Origin: Chitinivibrionales bacterium
GTDB taxonomy: Bacteria; Fibrobacterota; Chitinivibrionia; Chitinivibrionales; WJKA01
Assembly: GCA_014728295.1 (NCBI GenBank)
Contig: WJLW01000114.1
Span: forward strand, 1 to 64,000
Length of the DNA: 64,000 nt
Reading direction: 5' to 3'
Shown: positions 43,673 to 52,404 of the stretch, one piece after another
How the letters are laid out: every line of letters starts with the position of its first letter
Numbering within the stretch: position 1 is the first letter of the stretch
Program-made: the position numbers and the translations under genes
The notes under the pieces: model-generated
Database searches by the model: none
Seen by the model: the letters and a program-made list of their open reading frames with translations, nothing else
What the model was told of the DNA's origin: nothing

Positions 43673-44614
43673 TTACAATGCGCGTTCATAAAAATCCCGC
43701 ATGTGCCGTAGAATTGTCTGCGTATGTGTCAGAGCCATAATGTGCGATGCGTCCTTTACGGAGACAATTTCAGCCTGCGGAACAAGTTTGCGCAGCGAAT
43801 CATCCTGCATAGAAGGGAAGAGATCGTCCGTCGAACCATGCAGATAGAGGGTAGGTATTGCTTTAGTCCGAGCGGCAGCCCGGGCGCTGTTGAAATTCCG
43901 CGTCGCCCGACTCAATTGCCGATAGAAATCAGGATGCTTGACTCGAAAGTACGGTTTTATCGTGTCGCGCGTTGGCTGGGAGAGCTCACCCAGATACGCA
44001 CCGAAAATTTTTTCCATGACCCAGTAGAGCTCATAGTCCTGCAAGCTCAGTATCCAGTCAGAAAATTTTTTGCGCTGCTTCAGCTCCTCCCCTTTCGATT
44101 CGGTGATGGGGGTGGCAATAAGTACGGAGCTGAGAATTTGCGGGTGAACGTCGATTGACATCAGCACATTAACCACTTGTCCGCCAAACGAAACACCGCA
44201 GAGGTTGACCTCTTGGATTCCAAGCGCAGAGGTAAAATCATTCACGATCGCGGCAAAGTCTGCAATGCTTCCGCCAAAACGGTTCGAGCGCTCCGGAAAC
44301 TCGTAAATTATCAGCCGGAACCGGTCGGAGAGGGCCCTGAAATTGAGAAAGGTCCTACCGTCCAGGTTCATGCCGTGCAGCATAAGCAATACCGGCAGTT
44401 CTGTATGCTGACCGGGAAGGTAATAATAGTAATGCAGGCCTTCCCCCGCATGGAAAGGAATTGATTCGTAACGCCATCCGTGCAAGTCGCGATTTTCGTT
44501 TTTGTGTTCGAGCGGAACTATTGCATCTACTCTCTGCCGGTATTCACTTTCGGGAACGAAATTAACACCAGCTCTCAAGAGCAAAACGAACAAACTCAGG
44601 GCCACTCTTGACAT
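43673..44614 (-). CDS. Alpha/beta hydrolase
   Basis: 313 aa with an N-terminal hydrophobic stretch (VALSLFVLLLRAGVNFV) that may be a signal or anchor. Fold marks: oxyanion region LLMLHGMNLDGRTF, nucleophile elbow CGVSFGGQV, Asp in LYLHGSTDDLFPS and His in VKDASHIMALTH, giving a full Ser-Asp-His triad. Substrate unknown. Second gene of the operon starting at 45161. The start has no strong ribosome site. Confidence 0.88.
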   Translation of the reverse strand: MSRVALSLFVLLLRAGVNFVPESEYRQRVDAIVPLEHKNENRDLHGWRYESIPFHAGEGLHYYYYLPGQHTELPVLLMLHGMNLDGRTFLNFRALSDRFRLIIYEFPERSNRFGGSIADFAAIVNDFTSALGIQEVNLCGVSFGGQVVNVLMSIDVHPQILSSVLIATPITESKGEELKQRKKFSDWILSLQDYELYWVMEKIFGAYLGELSQPTRDTIKPYFRVKHPDFYRQLSRATRNFNSARAAARTKAIPTLYLHGSTDDLFPSMQDDSLRKLVPQAEIVSVKDASHIMALTHTQTILRHMRDFYERAL

Positions 44615-44627
44615 ATGCTATTTTGTT

Positions 44628-45161
44628 TCAGGCGGCAGACAGCGCTGCACCGGCGGATTCCGTTTGTTCCCGGCAAAAAGTGATTCGCGCTGCCTGCTTA
44701 TCTATGAGATAGTATAAGGCCGGCAGATTCTCGATGTCATTTTCAGCTACCGCAAGCGCCCGAAAAAAACGGGCGGCATCGCGCTCGAGCCGGCGGCAGA
44801 ATGCAACAGTTTCATCCCAGGAACTGATGGAGGAGAGCCGTGCTTTTGTTGACAGAGCACCTCGAATGCGCTTGCGGTGAGGCTGCAATTTTGCTTCATA
44901 GCATCTGCCGTCGGCATACTGTTGTATTTCTATTGCCTGATCGAGCTTAGCCTGATACATGCCAAGAAGCAGCCGCTTCTGGCGACGCCCCGTTGCGGCT
45001 TTTTTTGCTTCGTAATAGGCCCGGGCATTTTCCAGACACTGGTTGATGCCGATTATAAGCAGGTCGGCATCGGCAGAACGCTCTGCACACGCTGATTTTT
45101 CGGAACGGAACCGGGATTCGCTTTCCGTTTGCTGCAGTGAGGAATTATGGCTACCCGACAT
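44628..45161 (-). CDS. Hypothetical helical (ferritin-like?) protein
   Basis: 177 aa from ATG 45161, chosen because GGAGG precedes it at good spacing; the open frame extends further upstream but crosses the predicted promoter. It has a polar start (MSGSHNSSLQQTESESRF) then long helices (DLLIIGINQCLENARAYYEAKK, MYQAKLDQAIEIQQYAD, LERDAARFFRALAVAENDI). A four-helix bundle is likely; metal ligands are not certain. First gene of a four-gene operon under a sigma-54-like promoter. Confidence 0.72.
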   Translation of the reverse strand: MSGSHNSSLQQTESESRFRSEKSACAERSADADLLIIGINQCLENARAYYEAKKAATGRRQKRLLLGMYQAKLDQAIEIQQYADGRCYEAKLQPHRKRIRGALSTKARLSSISSWDETVAFCRRLERDAARFFRALAVAENDIENLPALYYLIDKQAARITFCREQTESAGAALSAA

Positions 45162-45219
45162 ACAGGTATCCTCCAATTGTAAGGGTAAACTATCTCCGCA
45201 ATCCGCATGCAATAAACAC

Positions 45220-45235
45220 CGCAAAGTCCGTACCA
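45220..45235 (-). promoter_or_regulatory. Predicted sigma-54 promoter of the 45161-42063 operon
   Basis: Minus strand TGGTACGGACTTTGCG: -24 TGGTACG, -12 TTGCG, GG-N10-GC. It lies 59 nt before ATG 45161. The divergent osmC element lies about 205 nt away, so both may share upstream activator sites. Confidence 0.68.
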
Positions 45236-45439
45236 TAAGATGCACACATTGTCTTGCGCATCCCGGCGTTTTCGCACCCCTAATTGCTCTCAACGATAGC
45301 AATAACTTCCGAAATCGCAAAAATGTATCATTGTCATTACTGAGAACCAATTATCAATTGCACCAAAATCGTGCCCCCGCATAGTATGTTTTGAATCAAA
45401 ATTGCCTTAAGCGGGGCTTTGGGCTGCACTTCGACAGCG

Positions 45440-45455
45440 TGGCATGTTATTTGTG
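45440..45455 (+). promoter_or_regulatory. Variant -24/-12 element upstream of osmC
   Basis: TGGCATGTTATTTGTG: -24 element and spacing fit sigma-54, but -12 carries GT instead of GC. It is 59 nt before the osmC start codon. Confidence 0.45.
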
Positions 45456-45513
45456 GCCGAAAAAGAGTATATGCATTGGAAATTTATTTTCACACACTAA
45501 CCGGGAGGACTAT

Positions 45514-45948
45514 ATGCCGATAAGTAAATCACATGCACAATGGCGCGGGGCCTTTACAGACGGTACAGGTACCATGTCGGGCAAAAGCGGAGCATTCACT
45601 GTTGACTATAGCAAGGGTTCCCGTTTCGAGGACGGAAGCAGCGGCTCGAATCCCGAAGAGCTTATCGGAGCAGCACTTTCAGGATGCTTCTCTCAGGCAT
45701 TTGCCAAATTGCTGGAAGACGAGGGCCATTCGCCGCAATCCATTTCGACAAGCGCAACCACGTCATTGGAAAAAAGGGGCGATGGATTTGCAGTTGGATC
45801 GATTGTGCTGGATACCGAGGGTGAAGTGGCGGGGCTTGATGCGGATGCATTTAAGAAATATGCCCAACAGGCTAAAAGCTGTCCGGTATCGCAGGCATTG
45901 CAGGGAGTTGAAATTGCGCTGAACGCAAAGCTGTTGACGTCGGCGTAA
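45514..45948 (+). CDS. osmC: OsmC-family peroxiredoxin-like protein
   Basis: 144 aa from ATG 45514 (GGGAGGA site). OsmC/Ohr fold thiol peroxidase acting on organic hydroperoxides. The two active-site cysteines are in ALSGCFSQAF (about 58) and AKSCPVSQAL (about 124), with catalytic-type Glu in the SNPEELIGAA helix. The start SHAQWRGAFTDGTGTMSGKSG fits OsmC rather than Ohr. It ends 150 nt from the convergent hsp20 gene with a shared terminator between. Confidence 0.92.
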   Translation: MPISKSHAQWRGAFTDGTGTMSGKSGAFTVDYSKGSRFEDGSSGSNPEELIGAALSGCFSQAFAKLLEDEGHSPQSISTSATTSLEKRGDGFAVGSIVLDTEGEVAGLDADAFKKYAQQAKSCPVSQALQGVEIALNAKLLTSA

Positions 45949-46004
45949 TCAGAATGGAGTAATACGATAGGTGCCGCACATCGGCGTCTTACTGCAGCTT
46001 TGGC

Positions 46005-46051
46005 AAAAAAGGTCGAAAAGGTCGTTGCCCCCGCGGGCATCGACCTTTTTT
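46005..46051. terminator. Bidirectional terminator between osmC and hsp20
   Basis: A perfect 12-bp stem, AAAAAAGGTCGA (46005-46016) with TCGACCTTTTTT (46040-46051), encloses a nested TGCCC-CCGC-GGGCA hairpin (46026-46039). A T-run ends each orientation. It sits between two convergent genes and suits both. Confidence 0.85.
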
Positions 46052-46097
46052 ATGAATCGAACAACCGGTTTGTCAATTCACGATTAAAAATATGTGG

Positions 46098-46574
46098 TTA
46101 TTTGCGCGGTATGACTATTGACAGATAGCCATTGTGCATATGCGCATTGACCTCATCCCACTGCACCGGTTCAGAGATCTCGAAGGTATCGGAAAAGTTG
46201 ATTTGCCCTTGATGTCTGGCAATCTGGGGCCAGGAACGTTCTCCTTTATATACACTCGAGATGGTAATTCTATTATCCATCCGTTTGATATCAATATCTT
46301 CGGTTGACATGTGAGGCACTTTTCCGAGTATGTAGATATTGCCGTCAACCTCCTGGAGGGTAAATGCAGGTTGATCGGCCTTGCGTTGCTCTTCGTTCAG
46401 AGATTCTGCAACCAACTCGGGAACCGTGTTCCACGGCAACGGATCATTAAGCCGCGCATTTTCTTTCGCCGTGTCGTTTTTATGCGCGTGCGACCACGGT
46501 ACTGCGCTGTCTGAGTGTTTTGAGTGATCGTATTTACGTGCGTAGGTCTTTGGATTAACAAAGCTCCAAGCCAT
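46098..46574 (-). CDS. Small heat-shock protein (Hsp20/alpha-crystallin)
   Basis: 158 aa holdase chaperone. A long polar N-terminal arm (MAWSFVNPKTYARKYDHSKH..., about 1-65) precedes the alpha-crystallin domain (about 70-158): DIKRMDNRITISSVYKGER, INFSDTFEISEPVQWDEVNA and HMHNGYLSIVIPRK. It stops right after the last strand, so the usual C-terminal I-x-I/V extension for oligomer assembly is missing. AGGAG precedes the start, and a sigma-54-like element lies 62 nt upstream. Confidence 0.9.
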   Translation of the reverse strand: MAWSFVNPKTYARKYDHSKHSDSAVPWSHAHKNDTAKENARLNDPLPWNTVPELVAESLNEEQRKADQPAFTLQEVDGNIYILGKVPHMSTEDIDIKRMDNRITISSVYKGERSWPQIARHQGQINFSDTFEISEPVQWDEVNAHMHNGYLSIVIPRK

Positions 46575-46635
46575 AGTGACTACTCCTGCTAAGTGATACG
46601 AACATTACCAGTAAAAAGCATTGAATAGAATAAAC

Positions 46636-46651
46636 CGCAAATAATGTACCA
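46636..46651 (-). promoter_or_regulatory. Predicted sigma-54 promoter of hsp20
   Basis: Minus strand TGGTACATTATTTGCG: -24 TGGTACA, -12 TTGCG, GG-N10-GC, 62 nt before the hsp20 ATG. No CIRCE or sigma-32-like pattern is seen. Confidence 0.65.
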
Positions 46652-46673
46652 TTAATTAACAGCTCAATCGAGA

Positions 46674-47930
46674 TCAATGATCAGAAGGGTTGGCAGGCAA
46701 CAACCTGGTTGCAAAAACCGGCACCATCGTCGAAGTCGCCAATACTACCAGAATCATGGTCGGCATGACGAACGCGGGGATTTTATCGGGGGCAATGCGA
46801 TTAGCCTGATGAATGGTCACCATGGTGATTTCCGCTCGCGGCACCATGCTCAAACTGAGGATGGCAGCCTGTTTCCAATCGACCACAAAGAGTGCGGGAA
46901 TCAGGTTGCCGACAAATTTGCCCAGAACTGCCACCAGCAAAAGCACCACACTTACTCCGCTGAGATGCTCTATATCCGTCGGATTGAAGCCAAACCCGAT
47001 TGCGATAAAGAAAAAGGGGCTGAACAGATCGTAGATAAAATTAAATGAACTCTGCACTTTCACGGCTTCCGGATCCCGACTATAGGCCAGCCCGGCAAAA
47101 AAGGCGCCCAATGCTATCGAAAATCCTGCCAGACCGGCCACAGAGGCGATGATCAATGCCACTGCGGAAATACTGATGACGAGATCCTGCTGCGGTTCCA
47201 GCCGCTGGAGGGAACAGGTAAGCCTCTTTTCAAGAAACCGCGTGAACAGCAGGCATGCCAGAATAAAAACTGAAATACGCCCCAGAAACGGCAGCACGGT
47301 TGAACCTATGAGCGCGAACGGTTCGGCAGCCCGGGTCTGAATCACCGCCAGCGCCAGCGCCATCAGTAAAATGCTCGAAATATCATCGAGTTCGGCTACA
47401 TCCAGAAGCAGTTGCCCCTCACGGGTATCCAGTGCATCCGCCTCTTCCCAGGCCGAAACCGAAACGCCAATGCTGGTTGCCGTCAATGCCACCGCTACAA
47501 CGATCCCCGCCGGCAAGCCGAAACCAAAGAGGTAATACATGATGATGAACCCCGCAGCCCCACTCAGCACCACGTTGAATATCCAGATGAAACTCGCCTG
47601 ACCCAGATATTCCAGCAACCTCCCCAGCTTGCTGTGCAAACCGATATTAAAGAGTATGACAAATACGCCGATTTGCCCCAGCACTTTAATAGTCTCTGCG
47701 AGTCCGCCAATCGGTTGCTCACGTAGCGCAAGTGCATATTTGAGCAAGATGCCAATGATAATCCAGCCGGTCAGTGGCGGTATTCTGGCTCGATACAGCA
47801 ATGATTTGCCCAGCAGCGCAATTGCCACACATATGCTGAGGATCAGCAGAATAGCACCGTGGGCATTATTCACACAGAAATCTCCTGTTATTGTGCCGGG
47901 TATAAAAAAGAGCATGAAATCAACATTCAT
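46674..47930 (-). CDS. CPA2-family cation/proton antiporter (KefB-like)
   Basis: 418 aa inner-membrane protein with about 12 helices. Family marks: LTGWIIIGILLKY, LGQIGVFVILFNIGLHSKL, the paired VALTATSIGVSVSAWEEADAL to LLLDVAELDDISSILL region with the transport Asp residues, FSIALGAFFAGLAYSR, and the helix-10/11 pair ending MVPRAEITMVTIHQANRI. It has no C-terminal RCK domain. Probable Na+ or K+/H+ exchange. A second Met at residue 6 could be the true start; neither has a strong ribosome site. Confidence 0.92.
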   Translation of the reverse strand: MNVDFMLFFIPGTITGDFCVNNAHGAILLILSICVAIALLGKSLLYRARIPPLTGWIIIGILLKYALALREQPIGGLAETIKVLGQIGVFVILFNIGLHSKLGRLLEYLGQASFIWIFNVVLSGAAGFIIMYYLFGFGLPAGIVVAVALTATSIGVSVSAWEEADALDTREGQLLLDVAELDDISSILLMALALAVIQTRAAEPFALIGSTVLPFLGRISVFILACLLFTRFLEKRLTCSLQRLEPQQDLVISISAVALIIASVAGLAGFSIALGAFFAGLAYSRDPEAVKVQSSFNFIYDLFSPFFFIAIGFGFNPTDIEHLSGVSVVLLLVAVLGKFVGNLIPALFVVDWKQAAILSLSMVPRAEITMVTIHQANRIAPDKIPAFVMPTMILVVLATSTMVPVFATRLLPANPSDH

Positions 47931-47960
47931 GCCAATGGATCAGCCAGGCATACACACAAG

Positions 47961-47976
47961 CGGCATTATGTTTGCA
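47961..47976 (+). promoter_or_regulatory. Predicted sigma-54 promoter of the ferredoxin-NDH2 operon
   Basis: CGGCATTATGTTTGCA: -24 GGCATT, -12 TTGCA, GG-N10-GC, 51 nt before ATG 48028. The leading base is C rather than T. Confidence 0.6.
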
Positions 47977-48027
47977 GTTATGGCAACTACTGTGATACTT
48001 CACAATTCCTGAAAGCGAGAATTTGCT

Positions 48028-48306
48028 ATGAATGAATCTCATCACCATGAAGCAATCGCGCCGAACAGGCTGCGTGTTCAGGTCGATCAATCACGTTGCA
48101 AAACCGACGGCAGTTGTGTGCGGATCGCACCCGAACTTTTTTATTTTACTGCATTTGCCAAAAAAGCCGCCCTGCGCACACCGGAGATACCGCTTGATAT
48201 GGTCGACAAATGCCTGGAAGCCACCCGAAAGTGCCCTTATAACGCGATTATCGTCACCCAACCGAGCAGGGATGATGCCGCTCAGGATTCTTCCGGCTCT
48301 GAATAA
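48028..48306 (+). CDS. [3Fe-4S]-type ferredoxin
   Basis: 92 aa. The cluster motif is CKTDGSC ... CPYNAI, i.e. C-x5-C and distal CP with the middle ligand replaced, as in [3Fe-4S] ferredoxins that feed P450 or other oxidoreductases. A His-rich start (MNESHHHEAIAPN) and an acidic Ser-rich tail flank it. First of four same-strand genes (ferredoxin, DUF4404, rhomboid, NDH-2) with gaps of 48-66 nt. Confidence 0.9.
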   Translation: MNESHHHEAIAPNRLRVQVDQSRCKTDGSCVRIAPELFYFTAFAKKAALRTPEIPLDMVDKCLEATRKCPYNAIIVTQPSRDDAAQDSSGSE

Positions 48307-48372
48307 TCACTGAATATATGCCAAAATGAAAAAAGAATTTCCCAGAATCGAGAAAAAACGGGATTAAAATCA

Positions 48373-48645
48373 ATGCAAAAAGATAAACTCACTCAAGATT
48401 TAAAAGATTTGCGCAAGGAGTTGCGTCAGGTCCAATCGCAGGACCCCGCGACGCGCCAAAAGCTTGCAACACTCGAGAAGCGAGCGGATGAAAGCCTGCA
48501 GGATGCATCCCTGAACACGCAGGATGAATACCGGCATCTGGCCCGCGACCTGCAGGATGCTTTGCTCCACCTCGAAACGACCCATCCCCGGCTGACGGTG
48601 ATCATCAACCGCCTGGTTTACACACTCAACAATCTGGGTATATAG
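48373..48645 (+). CDS. DUF4404 family protein
   Basis: 90 aa helical protein. The charged coiled coil LTQDLKDLRKELRQVQSQ leads to the family end, LETTHPRLTVIINRLVYTL followed by NNLGI (H-P-x-L-T...L-x-N-x-G-I). Function unknown. It lies between ferredoxin and rhomboid on the same strand. Confidence 0.85.
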   Translation: MQKDKLTQDLKDLRKELRQVQSQDPATRQKLATLEKRADESLQDASLNTQDEYRHLARDLQDALLHLETTHPRLTVIINRLVYTLNNLGI

Positions 48646-48710
48646 CCGTGATGGCAAAGCTGTCCGCTGAAATTGATAAAGTGTATTTACCCAAAGAAAA
48701 GAAATGACTG

Positions 48711-49436
48711 ATGTTTCCGCTCCGTGATGACAATCCAACGTCCAGCCGTCCGATTATGGTATACGCTATCATTGCCGTGAATGTACTGGTCTGGTCTTTT
48801 GTGCAGGGATTCGGCACCTCGCCGCAACTGGCCATTTCAATCTGCCGCTTTGGCCTGGTTCCCGGCGAGCTGCTGGGAAGTGTGCCTGCCGGAACGCAAT
48901 TTCGTGTCAGCCGCACCATAATGTGTTCCATAGATGAAAACGCCAACTGGATGTCTGTGATAATGAGCATGTTTATGCACGGTGGATGGCTGCACATACT
49001 CGGCAATATGTGGTTCCTGTTCGTCTTTGGTGACAACGTGGAAGACAGATTCGGCAAGGCGCAATTCGTCATTTTTTATCTGGTGTGCGGACTGGCTGCG
49101 GCCGGAGCTCAGATTGCAGCAGCACCGGCAAGCACTTCACCAATGGTGGGTGCGTCCGGCGCTATCGGCGGCGTAATGGGCGCCTATGCGCTCATGTTTC
49201 CCGGAGTGCGGATTGAAATGCTGGTTTTTCTGGGGTTTTTCATCACGCGCATCGGCGTACCGGCGGCATTCATGCTGGGATACTGGTTTGTTCTGCAACT
49301 ACTGTCCGCCTCGACGTCAAGCGGAGGCATGGGCGGTGTTGCCTTCTGGGCCCACATTGGCGGTTTTCTGGCCGGCATGGGAATGGCGCTCCTCTTCACC
49401 GCGAAATATCGCCTGGCCGGACCGGGTCATGGTTAA
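48711..49436 (+). CDS. Rhomboid-family intramembrane serine protease
   Basis: 241 aa with about six to seven helices. Catalytic Ser149 in MVGASGAIGGVMG and His215 in FWAHIGGFLAGM are both present, along with the helix-2 motif MFMHGGWLHILGNMWFLFVFG. The long first loop (about 36-80) resembles the GlpG L1. The gene is the third of the ferredoxin operon. The ribosome site is weak. The substrate is unknown. Confidence 0.93.
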   Translation: MFPLRDDNPTSSRPIMVYAIIAVNVLVWSFVQGFGTSPQLAISICRFGLVPGELLGSVPAGTQFRVSRTIMCSIDENANWMSVIMSMFMHGGWLHILGNMWFLFVFGDNVEDRFGKAQFVIFYLVCGLAAAGAQIAAAPASTSPMVGASGAIGGVMGAYALMFPGVRIEMLVFLGFFITRIGVPAAFMLGYWFVLQLLSASTSSGGMGGVAFWAHIGGFLAGMGMALLFTAKYRLAGPGHG

Positions 49437-49484
49437 TGCAAACAACAGGCACTTCTGCCACTCGACGATAGGGGAGCAACGTGT

Positions 49485-50606
49485 ATGCACATCGTTATAA
49501 TCGGCGGTGGATTTGCCGGCGTTTGCGCGGCCCGCACCCTGGCCGGCACTCATCGTAATATTGACATTACGTTGATAGATAAAAACAGCTCGATGGAATT
49601 TCGTCCACTTGTCCCGGATGTTGTCAGCGGGAGCATTCGGGCGCAGCGGTTGACCTATCCTTTAAAAAAAATAGTGGCCGACGCGCGCTATACTTTCAAA
49701 CTGGGGGCGGTCACCGGCATCGAACCACAGCAACGGCGGGTCAATCTTAAAAATGACAGACCACGCTCCTATGATTATCTGATTCTGGCCACCGGCTCAC
49801 AAACCCCGGTTCCGGGCTTCGTTAAAAAGGGAGGCGATGTCTTTTCCCTCGATACAGTCAAAGACGCGCAGCGGATTGTTCGGGTTCTCGATGAAAAAAG
49901 GCACCAGCACTATCTTGTTTGTGGCGCAGGATACACCGGCATAGAGATCGCGACACATTTGCAGAAGGCGTTAAACAAACGCAACATTGACAAGCGGGTA
50001 TGTGTCATCGAAATGCAGGAAGATATTCTCACCACGATGCCACAGTGGATGAAGGAGTATAGCCGAAGCAGCCTTGCACGTCAAGGTGTGCAACTGCGCA
50101 CCAACACCAGGATCGCAGACGTTGATGGCGCACGCGTCAAGCTATCCGACGAAACCGAACTGCCAAACGCCATGCTGATATGGTCAACGGGTCTGGTTGC
50201 GGATCTTCCGCACATTGCAACGGAGCCGCCCGGTGCGGAACGCAAGCGTGTTACGGTGCATGATGACCTGCACATTCATGAACGCATATTTGCAGCCGGA
50301 GATTGTGCCTGCCGTGAAATCGATCAGCATTGTTATCGCATGGCGGTGCAGGCTGCGTTGACTGGTGGCAAATGCGCCGCTCAAAATGTTCTGGCAACGA
50401 TAGAGAACAAACCGGTGCAAAGGTTCGAATTTTTTGACCTTGGTTACCTGGTTCCCACGGCAGGAGGCGATTCGTGCGGTATTGCGCTGGGGCGAAAGGT
50501 TTCGGGAAAAACCGCGACGTTGTTGCACTATGCGATGAGCTTTCTTCGACTGCCGGGGATGGGGAATAAATTTCTGGGAGCGTGGGACAAATTGAGTGGG
50601 CTCTAG
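49485..50606 (+). CDS. Type II NADH dehydrogenase-like FAD oxidoreductase
   Basis: 373 aa two-dinucleotide-binding flavoprotein. The FAD site is IVIIGGGFAGVCAARTL (3-19) and the NAD(P)H site YLVCGAGYTGIEIATHL (about 145). The second FAD contact is IFAAGDCAC (about 266). The C-terminus (LLHYAMSFLRLPGMGNKFLGAW) is hydrophobic and amphipathic and fits membrane attachment in NDH-2. It transfers electrons from NADH to quinone without pumping protons. GGGGAG precedes the start. Last gene of the ferredoxin operon. Confidence 0.9.
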   Translation: MHIVIIGGGFAGVCAARTLAGTHRNIDITLIDKNSSMEFRPLVPDVVSGSIRAQRLTYPLKKIVADARYTFKLGAVTGIEPQQRRVNLKNDRPRSYDYLILATGSQTPVPGFVKKGGDVFSLDTVKDAQRIVRVLDEKRHQHYLVCGAGYTGIEIATHLQKALNKRNIDKRVCVIEMQEDILTTMPQWMKEYSRSSLARQGVQLRTNTRIADVDGARVKLSDETELPNAMLIWSTGLVADLPHIATEPPGAERKRVTVHDDLHIHERIFAAGDCACREIDQHCYRMAVQAALTGGKCAAQNVLATIENKPVQRFEFFDLGYLVPTAGGDSCGIALGRKVSGKTATLLHYAMSFLRLPGMGNKFLGAWDKLSGL

Positions 50607-50725
50607 ATCGAGCGAATTCACCATACGCTTCGATCACGCCCCGGATTAAATCCAGCCCGTGGCGGGGACTGGTGTTCACCCGAATGAATTCAGATTCACA
50701 TTTTGCGGCAACACACAATGTACGA

Positions 50726-52396
50726 TCACTTCGCTCGCACGCTCGAAGCACGGACAGCGTCCTTGACCCACGGAATAGCCGGCGGAGCCACGCTCAGCGA
50801 GGTTATACCAATTTGCAGCAGGCGCTCAACGGCGTCGGGGCGTGCAGCCAGCTCACCGCAGACGGAGAGCGGTGTATTCCCAGCCTGCTCTGCGGCAATT
50901 CGCAGCATCCTGAATACGGCTTCATGAGTATCGTCAAAATAATCGTCGACCGAAGCATTTTCACGATCGGCGGCAAAGAGATATTGGGTCAGATCGTTGG
51001 TTCCGAAGCTGAGAAAATCCGCACGTTGCGCAATTTCACCTGCACATAATGCCGCTCCCGGTGTTTCGATCATCGCGCCCAGTCTGGGTAGCACCTGCGC
51101 CCCGGTTCGTTGTGCGGCCTGCTCCATCTGCTGTTTTGCATATTCAAAATCTTCGACGACGGTAATCATCGGCACGAGGATGTGAAGGTCGAACTGCGAC
51201 GCCAACTCCAGCAATGCTTCGAGCTGGGTCTGCAGCAGCTCCGGCCAGAACTTGAGAAAGCGTATGCCGCGCCTGCCCAGTGCGGGGTTGGGTTCTCGAA
51301 ACGACTCCATGAATTCGAGCGGCTTGTCGGCGCCTATGTCAAGCAAGCGTACGCAAACGGGAAGATGCCGGGCAGGCTCAAGCGTCTCTTGTATCTGCTT
51401 TAAAACAGCAGCAGGCTTCGGTGGAGCCTGATGACCGAGAAAGGCGTGCTCTATGCGAAACAAACCAATTCCTTCTGCGCCATTGTCAAGCGCCTGCAGG
51501 GTATCTTCAGGAGTGCCGACATTGCCCAGCACCTGGATGGTGGTACGATCTCTGGTAACTGCCTCGCCGTGTGCCCGCTCTTTGGCCCTGAGCGCCTCAA
51601 CTTCGTTGCGTTTGATTTTCCCGGTAAATGTGGCAATGTGTTTTTTGTGAGGATTGATAATTGCCGATCCCTCGCGTGCGTCAACCAGCGCCGGGACATC
51701 GTGCGGAATCGTATCCAGAATTCCGTGCAAAGCGCTGATGCAGGGTAAGCCGATTTCACGGGCAAACAGTGCGGCATGCGATCCCGCGCCGCCCATTTCC
51801 AGCAGGGCGGCAGAAGCGATTCGCCTGCTCAGGTAAACGGTGTCGGACGGCAATAGCCGTCGCGAGACCAGCACGCTGCCCGGCGGCAATTTCTCCAGTG
51901 CATGCGACTGGATTCCCGCCAGTGATGAAATTACCCGCCGCGCCAGGTCACGGATGTCATCGCCCTTCTGCCGCGCCACATCAGATTCCATTACCTGAAA
52001 GCGTTGCTCCCACTTGCTGAAAACATTTTTGACCGCAGCACCGACACTGATCAGCTCATCGCGGACCTCCTGCTCTATTTCGTTACCGAGACCGGGATCT
52101 TGTATAATTGCTTTCTGCGCATGAAACACCGCCGACAGCGCGGGATCGATTTCTTCCTTTACTCGAGTGGCAAGCACGTTTAAATCACTGGCAGTTGCAG
52201 CAAGGGCAGCATTGAGACGTTCAAGCTCCTCATCAACCTGTGATGATTCGATCTGATAAAATTCATCGAAGCGCGTCAATACGTCTCTATAGACAAAGGT
52301 ACGCCCCTGCGCCAATCCCGGAGAGAGGATTTTTCCGTTCAGGACGATTGGCTTGTGTTCATTCGATTCCTTGTTATGCCTACCTGAGTGTTTCAT
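50726..52396 (-). CDS. PTS enzyme I-like PEP-protein phosphotransferase
   Basis: About 556 aa from ATG 52396, 8 nt after the upstream stop. It has an HPr-binding helical domain, the phospho-His in LEMGGAGSHAALFAREIGLP (about residue 207), and a PEP-binding barrel with GIGLFRIEHAFLG, VCVRLLDIGADKPLE, LGAMIETPGAAL, FLSFGTNDLTQYLFAADRE and active Cys in LSVCGELAARP. All key residues are kept. No HPr or EII gene is in the window, and no N-terminal GAF (as in EI-Ntr/PtsP) is present. It may serve a regulatory or partial PTS. Confidence 0.93.
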   Translation of the reverse strand: MKHSGRHNKESNEHKPIVLNGKILSPGLAQGRTFVYRDVLTRFDEFYQIESSQVDEELERLNAALAATASDLNVLATRVKEEIDPALSAVFHAQKAIIQDPGLGNEIEQEVRDELISVGAAVKNVFSKWEQRFQVMESDVARQKGDDIRDLARRVISSLAGIQSHALEKLPPGSVLVSRRLLPSDTVYLSRRIASAALLEMGGAGSHAALFAREIGLPCISALHGILDTIPHDVPALVDAREGSAIINPHKKHIATFTGKIKRNEVEALRAKERAHGEAVTRDRTTIQVLGNVGTPEDTLQALDNGAEGIGLFRIEHAFLGHQAPPKPAAVLKQIQETLEPARHLPVCVRLLDIGADKPLEFMESFREPNPALGRRGIRFLKFWPELLQTQLEALLELASQFDLHILVPMITVVEDFEYAKQQMEQAAQRTGAQVLPRLGAMIETPGAALCAGEIAQRADFLSFGTNDLTQYLFAADRENASVDDYFDDTHEAVFRMLRIAAEQAGNTPLSVCGELAARPDAVERLLQIGITSLSVAPPAIPWVKDAVRASSVRAK

Positions 52397-52404
52397 GGTG
52401 CAGG

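Noticed and set aside
48032..48313. 93-codon frame overlapping the 48028 ferredoxin
   Set aside because: The 48028 frame has the cluster cysteines CKTDGSC and CPYNAI; the other frame is a shadow.
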